This document shows positions 6,918 through 15,449 of a stretch of 37,933 nucleotides of DNA, piece by piece. Source of the DNA: Aequitasia sp047973235 (GTDB lineage Bacteria; Bacillota; Clostridia; Lachnospirales; Lachnospiraceae); assembly GCA_047973235.1 (NCBI GenBank), contig JBKEBP010000033.1:1-37933 (forward strand). The letters are read 5' to 3'. Position 1 is the first letter of the stretch. Each line of letters opens with the position of its first letter. A program made the position numbers and the translations under genes. The notes below the pieces were generated by a model. That model searched no databases. It was not told the DNA's origin and saw nothing but the letters and a program-made list of their open reading frames with translations.

Positions 6918-9217
6918 TAATTTCCCCCGCTTTCCTTGATTTTATCACTTATAATAAAATCCATCCTATGACAATACGCTTTATGCACGAGATATCCGTC
7001 GTCTGTTAGGCTATACTCTACCCAGAATGTTACATTCTTAGGGCGATGATAAGCAGTGAAATGTCCATTTTTAATATTTTTCATTTTGTTTCCGGTCTCC
7101 TGTGCATACTCTATTACATCTGCGATATCACTCCTGAGAATATGCATCCTCTCAAATTCGGTTTCAAGCTCATCACTTATCAATAGTTTCATTCGTTCTA
7201 TCCTTTCAATTCCTTCATTCCAATATTTATTACCGGCAAATGCCTTGAACCATTCTCTATTTTCCTGCATAGTACTTAGTGATACCGGATTATCATTAAT
7301 CTCATCCTTATCTAAATAAAGGATTTCTAATATATGGTAAGATTCTCTCTTACTAAGAGTATATCTATTCTTACAGTTAGCACAATATGTTAAAATCGGG
7401 ATTTCAGTATCCTGATAGGATTGTAATCCGGTGCTTTTGATTTCGTCCGATATTTCTTCATTTGAAACTGCTGCAAGTCCGCCGTATCCACAACATGGCC
7501 CATTTGTATCACTTATTTCGTCAAGCTTAATCCCTTGTGTGTTACATAGTTTTCTGATACATTCTTTCGTATCAACGTCATGTCTGGCACCACAGGCATG
7601 GTGAAGATACATTTCTCGTTGTATACTGTTCTCCGAAACTACACCTATTTCATTCAAGACTTCATACACTGTCTTTGTTTCTATTCCCATATGTTTACTA
7701 AGATTTAATGAGCAATTCGGGCATCCCGTAATAACCAGTGGCTCACCCATCCGCTGCCATATATCTCTAATCTTTTGTTTAATAGATTCAAATTTCTCTT
7801 CTTCACCTGCCCAAACAGCAGTTATACCGCAACACGAACTTATAAATCCAAGTTCTGCACTATATCTATCTCTAAGATCATCATATACCTTCATAACAAG
7901 CTTCGGAGATATTGCTACCAGTTGACATCCGGGGAAAAACAATGCTTTACTTTTATCTCGTCCCGGTGCGCTTTGTGCAAGAAAAGCCACATCTGAAATG
8001 CTATGCTCTAAGTCGTTCATTCCAAATTCAAATGCGGATTGTGGCATTTTATTTGTCTGTTTCATTTTGTTACGTGCACTAAGGAATACATCTGACATAT
8101 CAAGGCCATTTGGACATATGGATTCGCACTGCCCACACAGCGAACAGGAATTAATCATATCGTTGGCATAATGCGTTCCCATTGCAATTGATAGATTGTT
8201 ATACACCTCTCTAATGTATTCTTTTGGTGTCTTTTTATATGCTTTTAAAAAACCGCACTTTTCAACGCACAACTCACATTTACAGTCTATGCATCTACCG
8301 GCTTCAAGCTTCGCCTCTTCTTTTGTATAGATAATACCGTCTCCCGGTAAAATAGCTTCACAGTAAGTGACATGATTTGTATTCGTGATAAGTGTCGTTT
8401 CATAACTCCCTTCCTTATCTCTTCCAATATCTATATTAACCTTTTTAATTAGGCGTTCAGTTGTGATGGCCATGCTTCTACCGCCAGCCATGTCAAATAC
8501 CGTAGTATCACTGTTTCCTGCAATAATCGGATTATCACTATTTGAATTCTCCTTTATCTCGGTTAATGTTCCTTTATCAATCTCGCAGGTCACAATAACT
8601 ACATCGTAACCTATAAACTGAGAATATATTCTATCTACTGATTCAGTATTTATTATGCAATTTAGATTTATGTCCACTTTAAGTTTGTTAAGTATCTCGC
8701 TTTCACTTTCCAGTAAATCAACCGGTATTTTCTCATGGTTATATAGTTTGCCCCACAAATGACTATTTTTTTCATTAATTGTAACTTTATATCCTTTTAT
8801 TGCTAAATCATAGGCGGCACTAATGCCACGTATCCCGCCTCCTACAATTGCGATTCGTTGTTCTTTTTTCATCAAAAAAGCAGGCACCTTTAAAGAAACA
8901 GCCGCAGTTTCACATATAGCTCTCTCGAGGTCTCGCATATGAATAACTCCCCCAAAATCCTTTCTAATACATTTACTCTCACATGGAGCCTCACACGCAT
9001 ACGCTAGGATCCAAGAAAAAGGAACTGCCTTTTGATATGTTTTAAATGCTCCGATAAAATTTCCTTCACTAACCTGCCTACATACAGTCTTACAATCAAC
9101 ATGTAGTGGGCATATAGCAGTGCATGCCGGTGCTTCCGTAGCAGTGCAAAGCGCTTCCAGTTCATGAAGTGTATCCTGAGAAGTAATGTTTTTAGAATTA
9201 ACAATGGTATGCTCCAT
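6917..9217 (-). CDS. FAD/NAD-dependent oxidoreductase with Fe-S dicluster and CCG domains (DVU_1558-like)
   Basis: About 766 residues from the preferred ATG. An N-terminal dicluster-binding region (ACTAICPLHVDC, CEAPCESKC) is followed by a Rossmann dinucleotide-binding segment AIVGGGIRGISAAYDLA. Next come two 4Fe-4S motifs (CIDCKCELCVEKC and CSLCGQCESICP) and two CCG domains of the heterodisulfide reductase subunit B type (SSCCGI...GCPNC and GPCCGYGG...YCANC). It should pass electrons between a pyridine nucleotide and an Fe-S partner, most likely the aldehyde oxidoreductase encoded upstream. An upstream in-frame TTG at 9283 would add 22 residues. I chose the ATG at 9217 because it has AGGGG 5 nt before it and because the family-like sequence begins there. 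The stop overlaps the start of the next gene. Confidence 0.85.
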   Translation of the reverse strand: MEHTIVNSKNITSQDTLHELEALCTATEAPACTAICPLHVDCKTVCRQVSEGNFIGAFKTYQKAVPFSWILAYACEAPCESKCIRKDFGGVIHMRDLERAICETAAVSLKVPAFLMKKEQRIAIVGGGIRGISAAYDLAIKGYKVTINEKNSHLWGKLYNHEKIPVDLLESESEILNKLKVDINLNCIINTESVDRIYSQFIGYDVVIVTCEIDKGTLTEIKENSNSDNPIIAGNSDTTVFDMAGGRSMAITTERLIKKVNIDIGRDKEGSYETTLITNTNHVTYCEAILPGDGIIYTKEEAKLEAGRCIDCKCELCVEKCGFLKAYKKTPKEYIREVYNNLSIAMGTHYANDMINSCSLCGQCESICPNGLDMSDVFLSARNKMKQTNKMPQSAFEFGMNDLEHSISDVAFLAQSAPGRDKSKALFFPGCQLVAISPKLVMKVYDDLRDRYSAELGFISSCCGITAVWAGEEEKFESIKQKIRDIWQRMGEPLVITGCPNCSLNLSKHMGIETKTVYEVLNEIGVVSENSIQREMYLHHACGARHDVDTKECIRKLCNTQGIKLDEISDTNGPCCGYGGLAAVSNEEISDEIKSTGLQSYQDTEIPILTYCANCKNRYTLSKRESYHILEILYLDKDEINDNPVSLSTMQENREWFKAFAGNKYWNEGIERIERMKLLISDELETEFERMHILRSDIADVIEYAQETGNKMKNIKNGHFTAYHRPKNVTFWVEYSLTDDGYLVHKAYCHRMDFIISDKIKESGGN

Positions 9218-9290
9218 ATAATCCCCTATTCTACAAAAGGGAAGTCCGTCATTGCAAACGAAATCCCCTTTATGTTTAATCAAATACTAA

Positions 9291-12029
9291 TTACTTATTA
9301 GCTAGTGCCTCTAATACTTTGTCAGGTTTCGCCGGAATTGCAGTAATTCTGGCACCACATGCCTGATAAATACCATTAATTATTGCCGGATGTGGTGCTG
9401 TAAGCGGAGCCTCACCAACACCTGATGCACCATAAGGCCCATCTTTTCTTGGTGTCTGAACATATTCAATAGTGAAGTTATCCGGTACATCCTCAATATA
9501 AGGAAGTCCGCATCCCATAAGTGATGTATGCTTCTCTAGGTCTTCAAAATCCTCCGTAAGAGCAAGTCCGATACCCTGAGCTATACCTCCGTATATTTGA
9601 CCGTCAGTAGTAGCCTGATTAATAACTGTTCCTATATCAGCTACTGTGTAGAAACTTATTACCTTAACTTTACCCGTCTTAGTATCTACTTCTACCTCAG
9701 GCATGAACAATTCATACATATAGTTTGAGAAAGGATCTCCCTGAGCTGTTTCCATATCGCAGTTACTGCACATGGAAGCTGCCCATTTTCCGGTATACTT
9801 AGTAGGAATACCCTTTTCCTTCATCTCCTCGTATGTATATATTGTACCATCTTTTTTATCCATTGCGTCAATAAGTAGTTCTGCACCTACTCGAATTGCA
9901 TTTCCGGTTACAACATTAGAACGACTGCCACCAGCCGGTCCGGAATTTGGTGTAACAGCTGTATCATTCATTACAAGTTTTATATCCTCAGGTTTTATGC
10001 CTACTTTCCTCAAAGTCTCATGAGCCATTGTAAGTGCTCCAAGGTCTGCACCTTGTCCGTGGTCTTCCCAACTAGAGCCTACTAATACCTTATTATCCGG
10101 TAATAGTTCTACAAACGCTTCTGATGCGTCAACACCATCTAGTCCACAGCCGTAGATTCCAAGGCTAAGTCCAACTCCGTACTTAAACCGGTCTGAATTA
10201 GCATTCTTTTCTTTACATCCGGATACTGCCTCATAATAATGCGGTTTTAGCTTATCCATCATTTCAGGTAAGCTAAATACCTCCGGAACCTGACCTGTAA
10301 TAGTTGTAGCACCTTCTCTGTATACGTTCTTATATCTGAACTCGAAAGGATCAAGACCACAAGCTTCTGCCGCAATATCTACAAGAACCTCTCCTGATAT
10401 CGAAATCTCAGGTGCTCCGTATCCTCTAAACGCAGATCCCCATGCATGATTAGTACAAACAGTTACATTCTCTGTGTTAATAGTTGGTATATCATATCCT
10501 GCACAGTGATATTGTGCAAGTCTTAGAGTAAGTAAATCTCCAAACTCAGAATATGCACCATGGTCTAGTATGTTCTTTCCTCTAAGTCCTAATATCTTGC
10601 CCTCCTTATCCATAGCAAGTTCCATATTACCGAATGTAGGACTTCTCTTTCCTGTATATGTAATCATCTGATACATATCATATACCAAGCTGACAGGGCG
10701 GTTATCACACACAAGACACGCAACTCCTAATATTCCCTCCATAGTAGGTGAGAATTTATATCCGAAGGTTCCACCTGCAGGATTTTGGATAATACGCAGT
10801 TTGTCAGGCGCAATCCCTATGCCATCGGCAACCATCGCTGCATGAAGATGGATACCTATAGACTTTGAATGAATTGTTAGTCTGCCGTCTTCATCTATAT
10901 ACGCTTGACCACAGTCAGGTTCTAACGGAAGATGCGGCTGCCTTGAGCAATAACCGTTTACTTCAGCTACCGTTGCTGCGTTAGCAAAAATCTCATTGAT
11001 TTTATCAAATTCTCCCTTTTTATTGTTCATTTGGAAATAAGCATTAGGTGTTCCCGGATGAATTTCAATAGCGTCATCAGCCATTGCATCAAGTGCATTC
11101 ATGTACGAAGGCAATGCTTCTAAATCCAGCTTAACCGTCGCTGCTGCAGCCTTTGCCTGCTTCGGTGTTTCTGCTGCTACTATAGCAACCACATCACCAA
11201 ATTGGAATATCTTTTCATCACATATAATAGGTCTGTCCCAACCGTCTCCCTTGTTAGAAGGATAGGTAATGAGTCCATTGATACGATTCCTTCCGGGTAC
11301 GTCTTTTTCAGTTATAACCTTATAAACACCCGTCATCTTCTCTGCCTCACTGTAATCTATGCCTTTTATAAGAGCGTGAGACATTTTGGCTTGTACTAGT
11401 GCCAGATGAAGTGTTCCGGGAGGCATATTAAGCGCTATGTCAGCGCCGTAGTCCCATGTTCCCGTTACCTTCGCTGCTGCAGATGGTCGATGATAATACG
11501 TTCCAAGTATCTTATTATCCGTAGGTTTAAAAAGTAAATCTTCTTTAGAGCATTCTCCTCTCATTACCTTAGCTGCATCCATAACTGCATTTACCAGTGG
11601 TTTATAACCGGTACAACGACAGGCATTACGGTTTTTCTGGAACCAGGCTCTAACCTCGTCTCTCGAGGGTGAATCATTTTCACGCAGAAGTACCAATGCG
11701 CTCATAATAAATCCCGGACTACAGAAACCACACTGCGCACACCCATGCGCCATCCATGCAAGCTGAAGTGGGTGAAGATCATCAGGGGTTCCAATTCCTT
11801 CAATTGTTTCAACCACAGCATTATCCGGTACGGTTTTCATTTTTCTTGTACATGCGCGAATTACTTTCCCATCAACAATTACTGAACAAGCCCCACACTG
11901 TCCATTGCCACACCCTACTTTACATCCACTAAGATGAAGCGATGATCGAAGTACATCCGCCAAAGTTGTTTCTTTATCAGCGATTACACTTCTTGAGATT
12001 TTGTTAACTAATAGTACACGTTTGTCCAT
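9291..12029 (-). CDS. Molybdopterin-dependent aldehyde oxidoreductase (MOP/xanthine oxidase family)
   Basis: The 912-residue single-chain enzyme has the layout of Desulfovibrio gigas aldehyde oxidoreductase (907 residues). The first 2Fe-2S domain uses Cys40, Cys45, Cys48 and Cys60, and the second uses Cys100, Cys103, Cys137 and Cys139. A long Mo-cofactor part then ends with PYGASGVGEAPL, where Glu873 matches the catalytic Glu of the family. There is no FAD domain, so electrons must leave to a partner; the Fe-S oxidoreductase encoded 73 bp downstream is the obvious one. The reaction is oxidation of an aldehyde or N-heterocycle with water as oxygen source; the substrate cannot be read from sequence. 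The start has an AGGAGG site. It is the first gene of the leftward operon and corresponds to DVU_1559 in the Desulfovibrio cluster as I recall it. Confidence 0.92.
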   Translation of the reverse strand: MDKRVLLVNKISRSVIADKETTLADVLRSSLHLSGCKVGCGNGQCGACSVIVDGKVIRACTRKMKTVPDNAVVETIEGIGTPDDLHPLQLAWMAHGCAQCGFCSPGFIMSALVLLRENDSPSRDEVRAWFQKNRNACRCTGYKPLVNAVMDAAKVMRGECSKEDLLFKPTDNKILGTYYHRPSAAAKVTGTWDYGADIALNMPPGTLHLALVQAKMSHALIKGIDYSEAEKMTGVYKVITEKDVPGRNRINGLITYPSNKGDGWDRPIICDEKIFQFGDVVAIVAAETPKQAKAAAATVKLDLEALPSYMNALDAMADDAIEIHPGTPNAYFQMNNKKGEFDKINEIFANAATVAEVNGYCSRQPHLPLEPDCGQAYIDEDGRLTIHSKSIGIHLHAAMVADGIGIAPDKLRIIQNPAGGTFGYKFSPTMEGILGVACLVCDNRPVSLVYDMYQMITYTGKRSPTFGNMELAMDKEGKILGLRGKNILDHGAYSEFGDLLTLRLAQYHCAGYDIPTINTENVTVCTNHAWGSAFRGYGAPEISISGEVLVDIAAEACGLDPFEFRYKNVYREGATTITGQVPEVFSLPEMMDKLKPHYYEAVSGCKEKNANSDRFKYGVGLSLGIYGCGLDGVDASEAFVELLPDNKVLVGSSWEDHGQGADLGALTMAHETLRKVGIKPEDIKLVMNDTAVTPNSGPAGGSRSNVVTGNAIRVGAELLIDAMDKKDGTIYTYEEMKEKGIPTKYTGKWAASMCSNCDMETAQGDPFSNYMYELFMPEVEVDTKTGKVKVISFYTVADIGTVINQATTDGQIYGGIAQGIGLALTEDFEDLEKHTSLMGCGLPYIEDVPDNFTIEYVQTPRKDGPYGASGVGEAPLTAPHPAIINGIYQACGARITAIPAKPDKVLEALANK

Positions 12030-12099
12030 AAATTCCCTCCTTTATATGTTTTGTTTTATGGTATACTGTTCTAAAAGAGATAAAGTCGAGGTGAATATC
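12030..12099. promoter_or_regulatory. Divergent promoter region of the molybdenum hydroxylase cluster
   Basis: This 70-bp gap separates two divergent gene sets. It holds the AGGAGG site of the oxidoreductase (minus) and the GAGGTG site of the small protein (plus). A palindromic GTATAC at 12061-12066 could serve as part of a -10 box in either direction; on the minus strand TCGACT lies about 18 bp before TATACC. No clean -35/-10 pair is visible on the plus strand. Confidence 0.35.
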
Positions 12100-12480
12100 A
12101 TGGATGATAAACAAACTCTAAACGATTTGGCTGCTAAATGTGCTAGCTTGATTAAGGATATGTCCGTATCAAAAAAGCACGCAAGCATGCTCGCGCGCAA
12201 ATTATCTGATAAAGTAGCAGAGATTTTATTACAAGACAGTGATGATACCACTCATATCGCAGCACCAAATGCTGTATTAGAATTTGTTAATGAAAGTGAC
12301 GGGTCATTATATCGTCGCTATTTGGAACTCGAAACTAATGAAACTGCTAATGGTATTAGAATAAAGGGTGATGATATCAGCGGAAAACCCGTACAAATCG
12401 TGTTTCTAAGCAATACTGCCTTGGAACAAATGAAGGACCTAAAAGGCGAAGGTCTCAACTCTCCTCGTTGTGATCATTAA
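12100..12480 (+). CDS. Unrecognised 126-residue protein of the molybdenum hydroxylase cluster
   Basis: I do not recognise a family. The protein has a charged, helix-rich N-terminal half (MDDKQTLNDLAAKCASLIKDM...ARKLSDKVAEILL) that could form a helical hairpin or coiled coil, and a C-terminal half of probable beta structure ending in NSPRCDH. No signal peptide, membrane helix or CxxC motif is present. I chose the ATG at 12100 because GAGGTG lies at the right distance before it; an upstream in-frame ATG at 12001 would run back into the divergent oxidoreductase gene. It is the first gene on the plus-strand side, followed by a weak terminator and the nucleotidyltransferase. Its position suggests a role with the cluster, but nothing in the sequence says which. 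Confidence 0.65.
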   Translation: MDDKQTLNDLAAKCASLIKDMSVSKKHASMLARKLSDKVAEILLQDSDDTTHIAAPNAVLEFVNESDGSLYRRYLELETNETANGIRIKGDDISGKPVQIVFLSNTALEQMKDLKGEGLNSPRCDH

Positions 12481-12509
12481 GCATTAATCTTTGCCAAGCA
12501 TTCGTTATT

Positions 12510-12552
12510 CTTATCTCATTATCTAATTTAAATTATATCAGATAAGTTTTTT
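12510..12552 (+). terminator. Weak terminator or attenuator before the nucleotidyltransferase gene
   Basis: CTTATCT at 12510-12516 pairs with AGATAAG at 12540-12546 and is followed directly by six T residues. The stem is AT-rich with a loose inner part, so it is probably inefficient. It would reduce transcription between the 126-residue gene and the next one. Confidence 0.45.
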
Positions 12553-12601
12553 AGATGCGATTGGTATCTCAATAACAATCGTAGCATTGGAGGTGACTTA
12601 C

Positions 12602-13534
12602 TTGACTGGAGTTATTGTTTTTGCTCTTAATTCAGAAGCTCACGAAAACGGATTTCATCCTTTAGCAAAAGTGGAGCATTCTTCTGCACTGCGTCAAATT
12701 GTGCTAACACTTAAAACGCATTCTCTCTCTTCAATCATCATAATCACAAGACAACGCAACCTTGTGTCAAGGCATTTGGAACGTATGGGGGTTCTATGTG
12801 TTGGAACTGATGACTACGATAATACAAGCGAATATCCATTTATCAACAAAGCAACTGAGTTGCTTCCTGAAAGTATCGATGATTTGCTAATAATCCCAGC
12901 TGATTATCCACTGTTTAGTGCAGATGCATTAGATGAAATCTTATCAATGCCTATCACTCAAGCAAGTGAGTTATATTGCATACAGCCAATATATTTAGAC
13001 AAACCCGGATTTCCCATTCGCATTTCAATATCAGCCTTCAAAGAACATGTGAAATCACTTCCGGAGCCATATAAACCTGAAGATTTATTTCAAAACATCT
13101 GCGACATTTCAGTCAACTATGAAACAAACGATCCCGGCACTGCAATTAACCTTAGATATGAAGAAAACTGGATTGACGCTCTTACAAAACATAAATTCAA
13201 ACGGATTCGTCCGATAAGCCGCCTTACTATTGCAAAAGACAAGGTCTTTTTCGGTCCGGGTATATATCAACTTCTGACCGCCATTGAACAAACCGGTTCA
13301 GTACGGCACGCCTGTCTTATAACGGGTATATCGTACAGCAAGGGTTGGCAAATGATTAGAGTCGCTGAGGACCAAAGCGGTTTGGAAATTGTTAGGCGCC
13401 AAAAGGGTGGTGAAAGCGGTGGCTACACTATAGTAACCGATAGTGGTCATCTTCTAATGAAAAAATACACTGACTATGTATACGAATGTAATGAAGCAAT
13501 TGAAAGGATATTTAATAAATATTGGACGGATTAA
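12602..13534 (+). CDS. MobA-like nucleotidyltransferase fused to a ModE-like winged helix (DVU_1551-like)
   Basis: About 310 residues. The first 190 or so form a degenerate MobA/MocA-type NTP-transferase fold: an N-terminal strand, LAKVEHSSALRQIV, and the DDLLIIPADYPLFS segment that corresponds to the metal-binding part. From about residue 205 a winged helix resembling the ModE N-terminal domain follows (FGPGIYQLLTAIEQTGSVRHACLITGISYSKGWQMI). The combination suggests cofactor nucleotidylation coupled to DNA binding, possibly control by molybdenum cofactor status; this is inference. The TTG at 12602 is preferred because GGAGGTG ends 6 nt before it; the in-frame TTG at 12587 lies upstream of that site. 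The stop overlaps the CoA ligase start by 13 bp. Confidence 0.8.
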   Translation: MTGVIVFALNSEAHENGFHPLAKVEHSSALRQIVLTLKTHSLSSIIIITRQRNLVSRHLERMGVLCVGTDDYDNTSEYPFINKATELLPESIDDLLIIPADYPLFSADALDEILSMPITQASELYCIQPIYLDKPGFPIRISISAFKEHVKSLPEPYKPEDLFQNICDISVNYETNDPGTAINLRYEENWIDALTKHKFKRIRPISRLTIAKDKVFFGPGIYQLLTAIEQTGSVRHACLITGISYSKGWQMIRVAEDQSGLEIVRRQKGGESGGYTIVTDSGHLLMKKYTDYVYECNEAIERIFNKYWTD

Positions 13535-14652
13535 TAAATGAACAAAAAAGGCTTGGACTAAAGCTCGCACGCTTAGCCTATGATAAAAGTCCCTTTTACC
13601 GTGAGTATTTATCCGAAAGTAATGGCCCTATCGATACCTTTGAAAACTTGCCCTTTACTGACGGTAAAATGCTAAGTGAAAATGCTAACACTATGCTTAC
13701 CGTAAGTCTTGGTGACATAGCTCGTATAAGGAGTTACGAAACTTCCGGAAGTACGAGCCTTCCTAAACGAGTGTTTTTTAATGAGCAGACTCTAACCGAT
13801 ACCATATCTTTCTTTGCCTCCGGAATGGAAACAATTGTTGCAGATGATTTAAGACCTACTATTATAATGTTTTCGGATAATAAACCGTATAGTATGGGCA
13901 ATCTATTAAAGCAAGGTCTTAAGCAAATTAATCACACAGGAATTGTATATGGCCGTCCGTGTGATGAAGCCGATATGATACGTAGAGCCTCCATTTGTGC
14001 TACTCTGGTCGGATTTCCCAGCGACCTGTATTATCTATGTAAGAAGGCGCCGCATCTTAGGCCCGGTTCAGTACTTCTTACAGCTGATTATATTCCAAGC
14101 TCTATAATATCTACAATTGAAGAAAATTGGAAATGTAATATATTTACTCACTATGGTATGACAGAAACATGCTATGGACTAGCCGTGTCTTGTCCCTTTA
14201 ATTGTGGAATGCATATACGAAGTGATAGATACTACATTGAAGTAATTGATCCTGTAACCTTAAAGCTTCTACCTTTTGGCGTGGAAGGAGAGCTCGTAAT
14301 TACAAGTCTAAAAGATGATGCATTGCCGCTTATTCGCTACCGCACCAGTGATATAGGAAGCATATCTTATGCTGATTGCAAATGCCATAATAAGAGCCCT
14401 CGTATATTAAAAGTACTCGGAAGGGTCGAGAATATCTCAAACGAGATAAATATACATGCGCTTGATGACCTTTTATATAGTGAGCCCGGTGTATTTGCCT
14501 ACGAAGCATCACTAGATGACTCTGTACTAACATTAGTTATAAATGGAACCCTTTTAGATGAAAATACCTTAGTGAGCAAGATAAATGCCAAGGTTAAACT
14601 TCACTACTCGGAAGTTCCCCCTTGGCATACAAGTGGTAAACGCTCGTTATAA
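13522..14652 (+). CDS. PaaK-like AMP-dependent CoA ligase (DVU_1553-like)
   Basis: The 376-residue protein belongs to the phenylacetate-CoA ligase-like adenylate-forming enzymes. An N-terminal SPFYREYL segment is followed by the phosphate-binding motif YETSGSTSLPKRV, then HYGMTETCYG (the adenylate-binding motif) and PLIRYRTSDIGSI with the conserved Arg and Asp. It is shorter than PaaK (about 430 residues). It should activate a carboxylate to its CoA thioester or to an adenylate. In this cluster the acid could be the product of the aldehyde oxidoreductase; that link is inference. Translation probably starts at TTG 13522, inside the end of the previous gene, which indicates coupling. The gene ends 27 bp from the convergent nagB, with no visible terminator between them. 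Confidence 0.82.
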   Translation: MDGLINEQKRLGLKLARLAYDKSPFYREYLSESNGPIDTFENLPFTDGKMLSENANTMLTVSLGDIARIRSYETSGSTSLPKRVFFNEQTLTDTISFFASGMETIVADDLRPTIIMFSDNKPYSMGNLLKQGLKQINHTGIVYGRPCDEADMIRRASICATLVGFPSDLYYLCKKAPHLRPGSVLLTADYIPSSIISTIEENWKCNIFTHYGMTETCYGLAVSCPFNCGMHIRSDRYYIEVIDPVTLKLLPFGVEGELVITSLKDDALPLIRYRTSDIGSISYADCKCHNKSPRILKVLGRVENISNEINIHALDDLLYSEPGVFAYEASLDDSVLTLVINGTLLDENTLVSKINAKVKLHYSEVPPWHTSGKRSL

Positions 14653-14679
14653 CAATTTTCCTGTAAAATGTAGCTACTC

Positions 14680-15408
14680 TTAATCCAAGTGTTTTCCGGC
14701 AGCTTTGTCTACAATAACTGTCAAGTCACTATGCAGCTGTAGTATTGATGCCGGAACTTTTGGTGTTATTGGTCCACAAAATGCTTCCTTGACTATATCT
14801 GCCTTATCAGCTCCACTTGCTATTACAAGTACTTTTCTAGCCTGCATAATTGTATTAATTCCCATTGTATATGCTTGCCTTGGCACTTGATCAGCTGACT
14901 CAAAAAATCGTTTGTTCGCTTCAATTGTCTTTTCCTGCAAATCAACACAGTGTGTATCCTTATTGAAATACTCTGCAGGCTCATTAAACCCAATATGTCC
15001 GTTGTGGCCAATGCCTAATAATTGTAAGTCAATTCCACCCAAATCTTTAATTAACTGCTCATAGCGCCTACATTCTTTTTCGGCATTTGGCTCTTCACCA
15101 TTTGGGATATTAGTATTCTCTGCCTTAATATTAACTCTATGAAAAAGGTTGTCATTCATAAAATAGTAGTAACTCTGTGAGCTGTCCCTACTTATTCCCC
15201 TGTATTCATCGAGGTTTACTGATTTAACTTCGTTAAAATCAAGTACTCCATCTTCATACTTTTTAACCAGATTATTGTAGGTTTCAATTGGTGTTGAGCC
15301 TGTGGCAAGTCCTAGTGTACAATCCGGCTTCATAATAATCTGTGCAGCAATTTGGTCTGCTGCTTTTAAGCTTAAACTCGCTAAATCTTTCGTAATATAA
15401 ACTTTCAT
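14680..15408 (-). CDS. nagB: Glucosamine-6-phosphate deaminase
   Basis: The 242-residue cytoplasmic enzyme converts glucosamine-6-phosphate to fructose-6-phosphate and ammonia, feeding amino sugars into glycolysis. Family hallmarks are present: LGLATGSTP near residue 33, VNLDEYRG with the catalytic Asp, LLGIGHNGHIGFNEPA, and the C-terminal ILQLHSDLTVIVDKAA. The length matches the short Firmicutes form. A GAGGAGG site precedes the ATG. The gene follows the polytopic membrane protein by 41 bp on the same strand and may be co-transcribed. No nagA or PTS gene is adjacent. Confidence 0.95.
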   Translation of the reverse strand: MKVYITKDLASLSLKAADQIAAQIIMKPDCTLGLATGSTPIETYNNLVKKYEDGVLDFNEVKSVNLDEYRGISRDSSQSYYYFMNDNLFHRVNIKAENTNIPNGEEPNAEKECRRYEQLIKDLGGIDLQLLGIGHNGHIGFNEPAEYFNKDTHCVDLQEKTIEANKRFFESADQVPRQAYTMGINTIMQARKVLVIASGADKADIVKEAFCGPITPKVPASILQLHSDLTVIVDKAAGKHLD

Positions 15409-15449
15409 TATCGCCTCCTCGTGAATAGATGTCCGTTGTGTAAATCATC

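Noticed and set aside
12001..12099. N-terminal extension of the 126-aa protein to an ATG at 12001
   Set aside because: It would overlap the start of the divergent oxidoreductase and bypass the GAGGTG site located just before the ATG at 12100.
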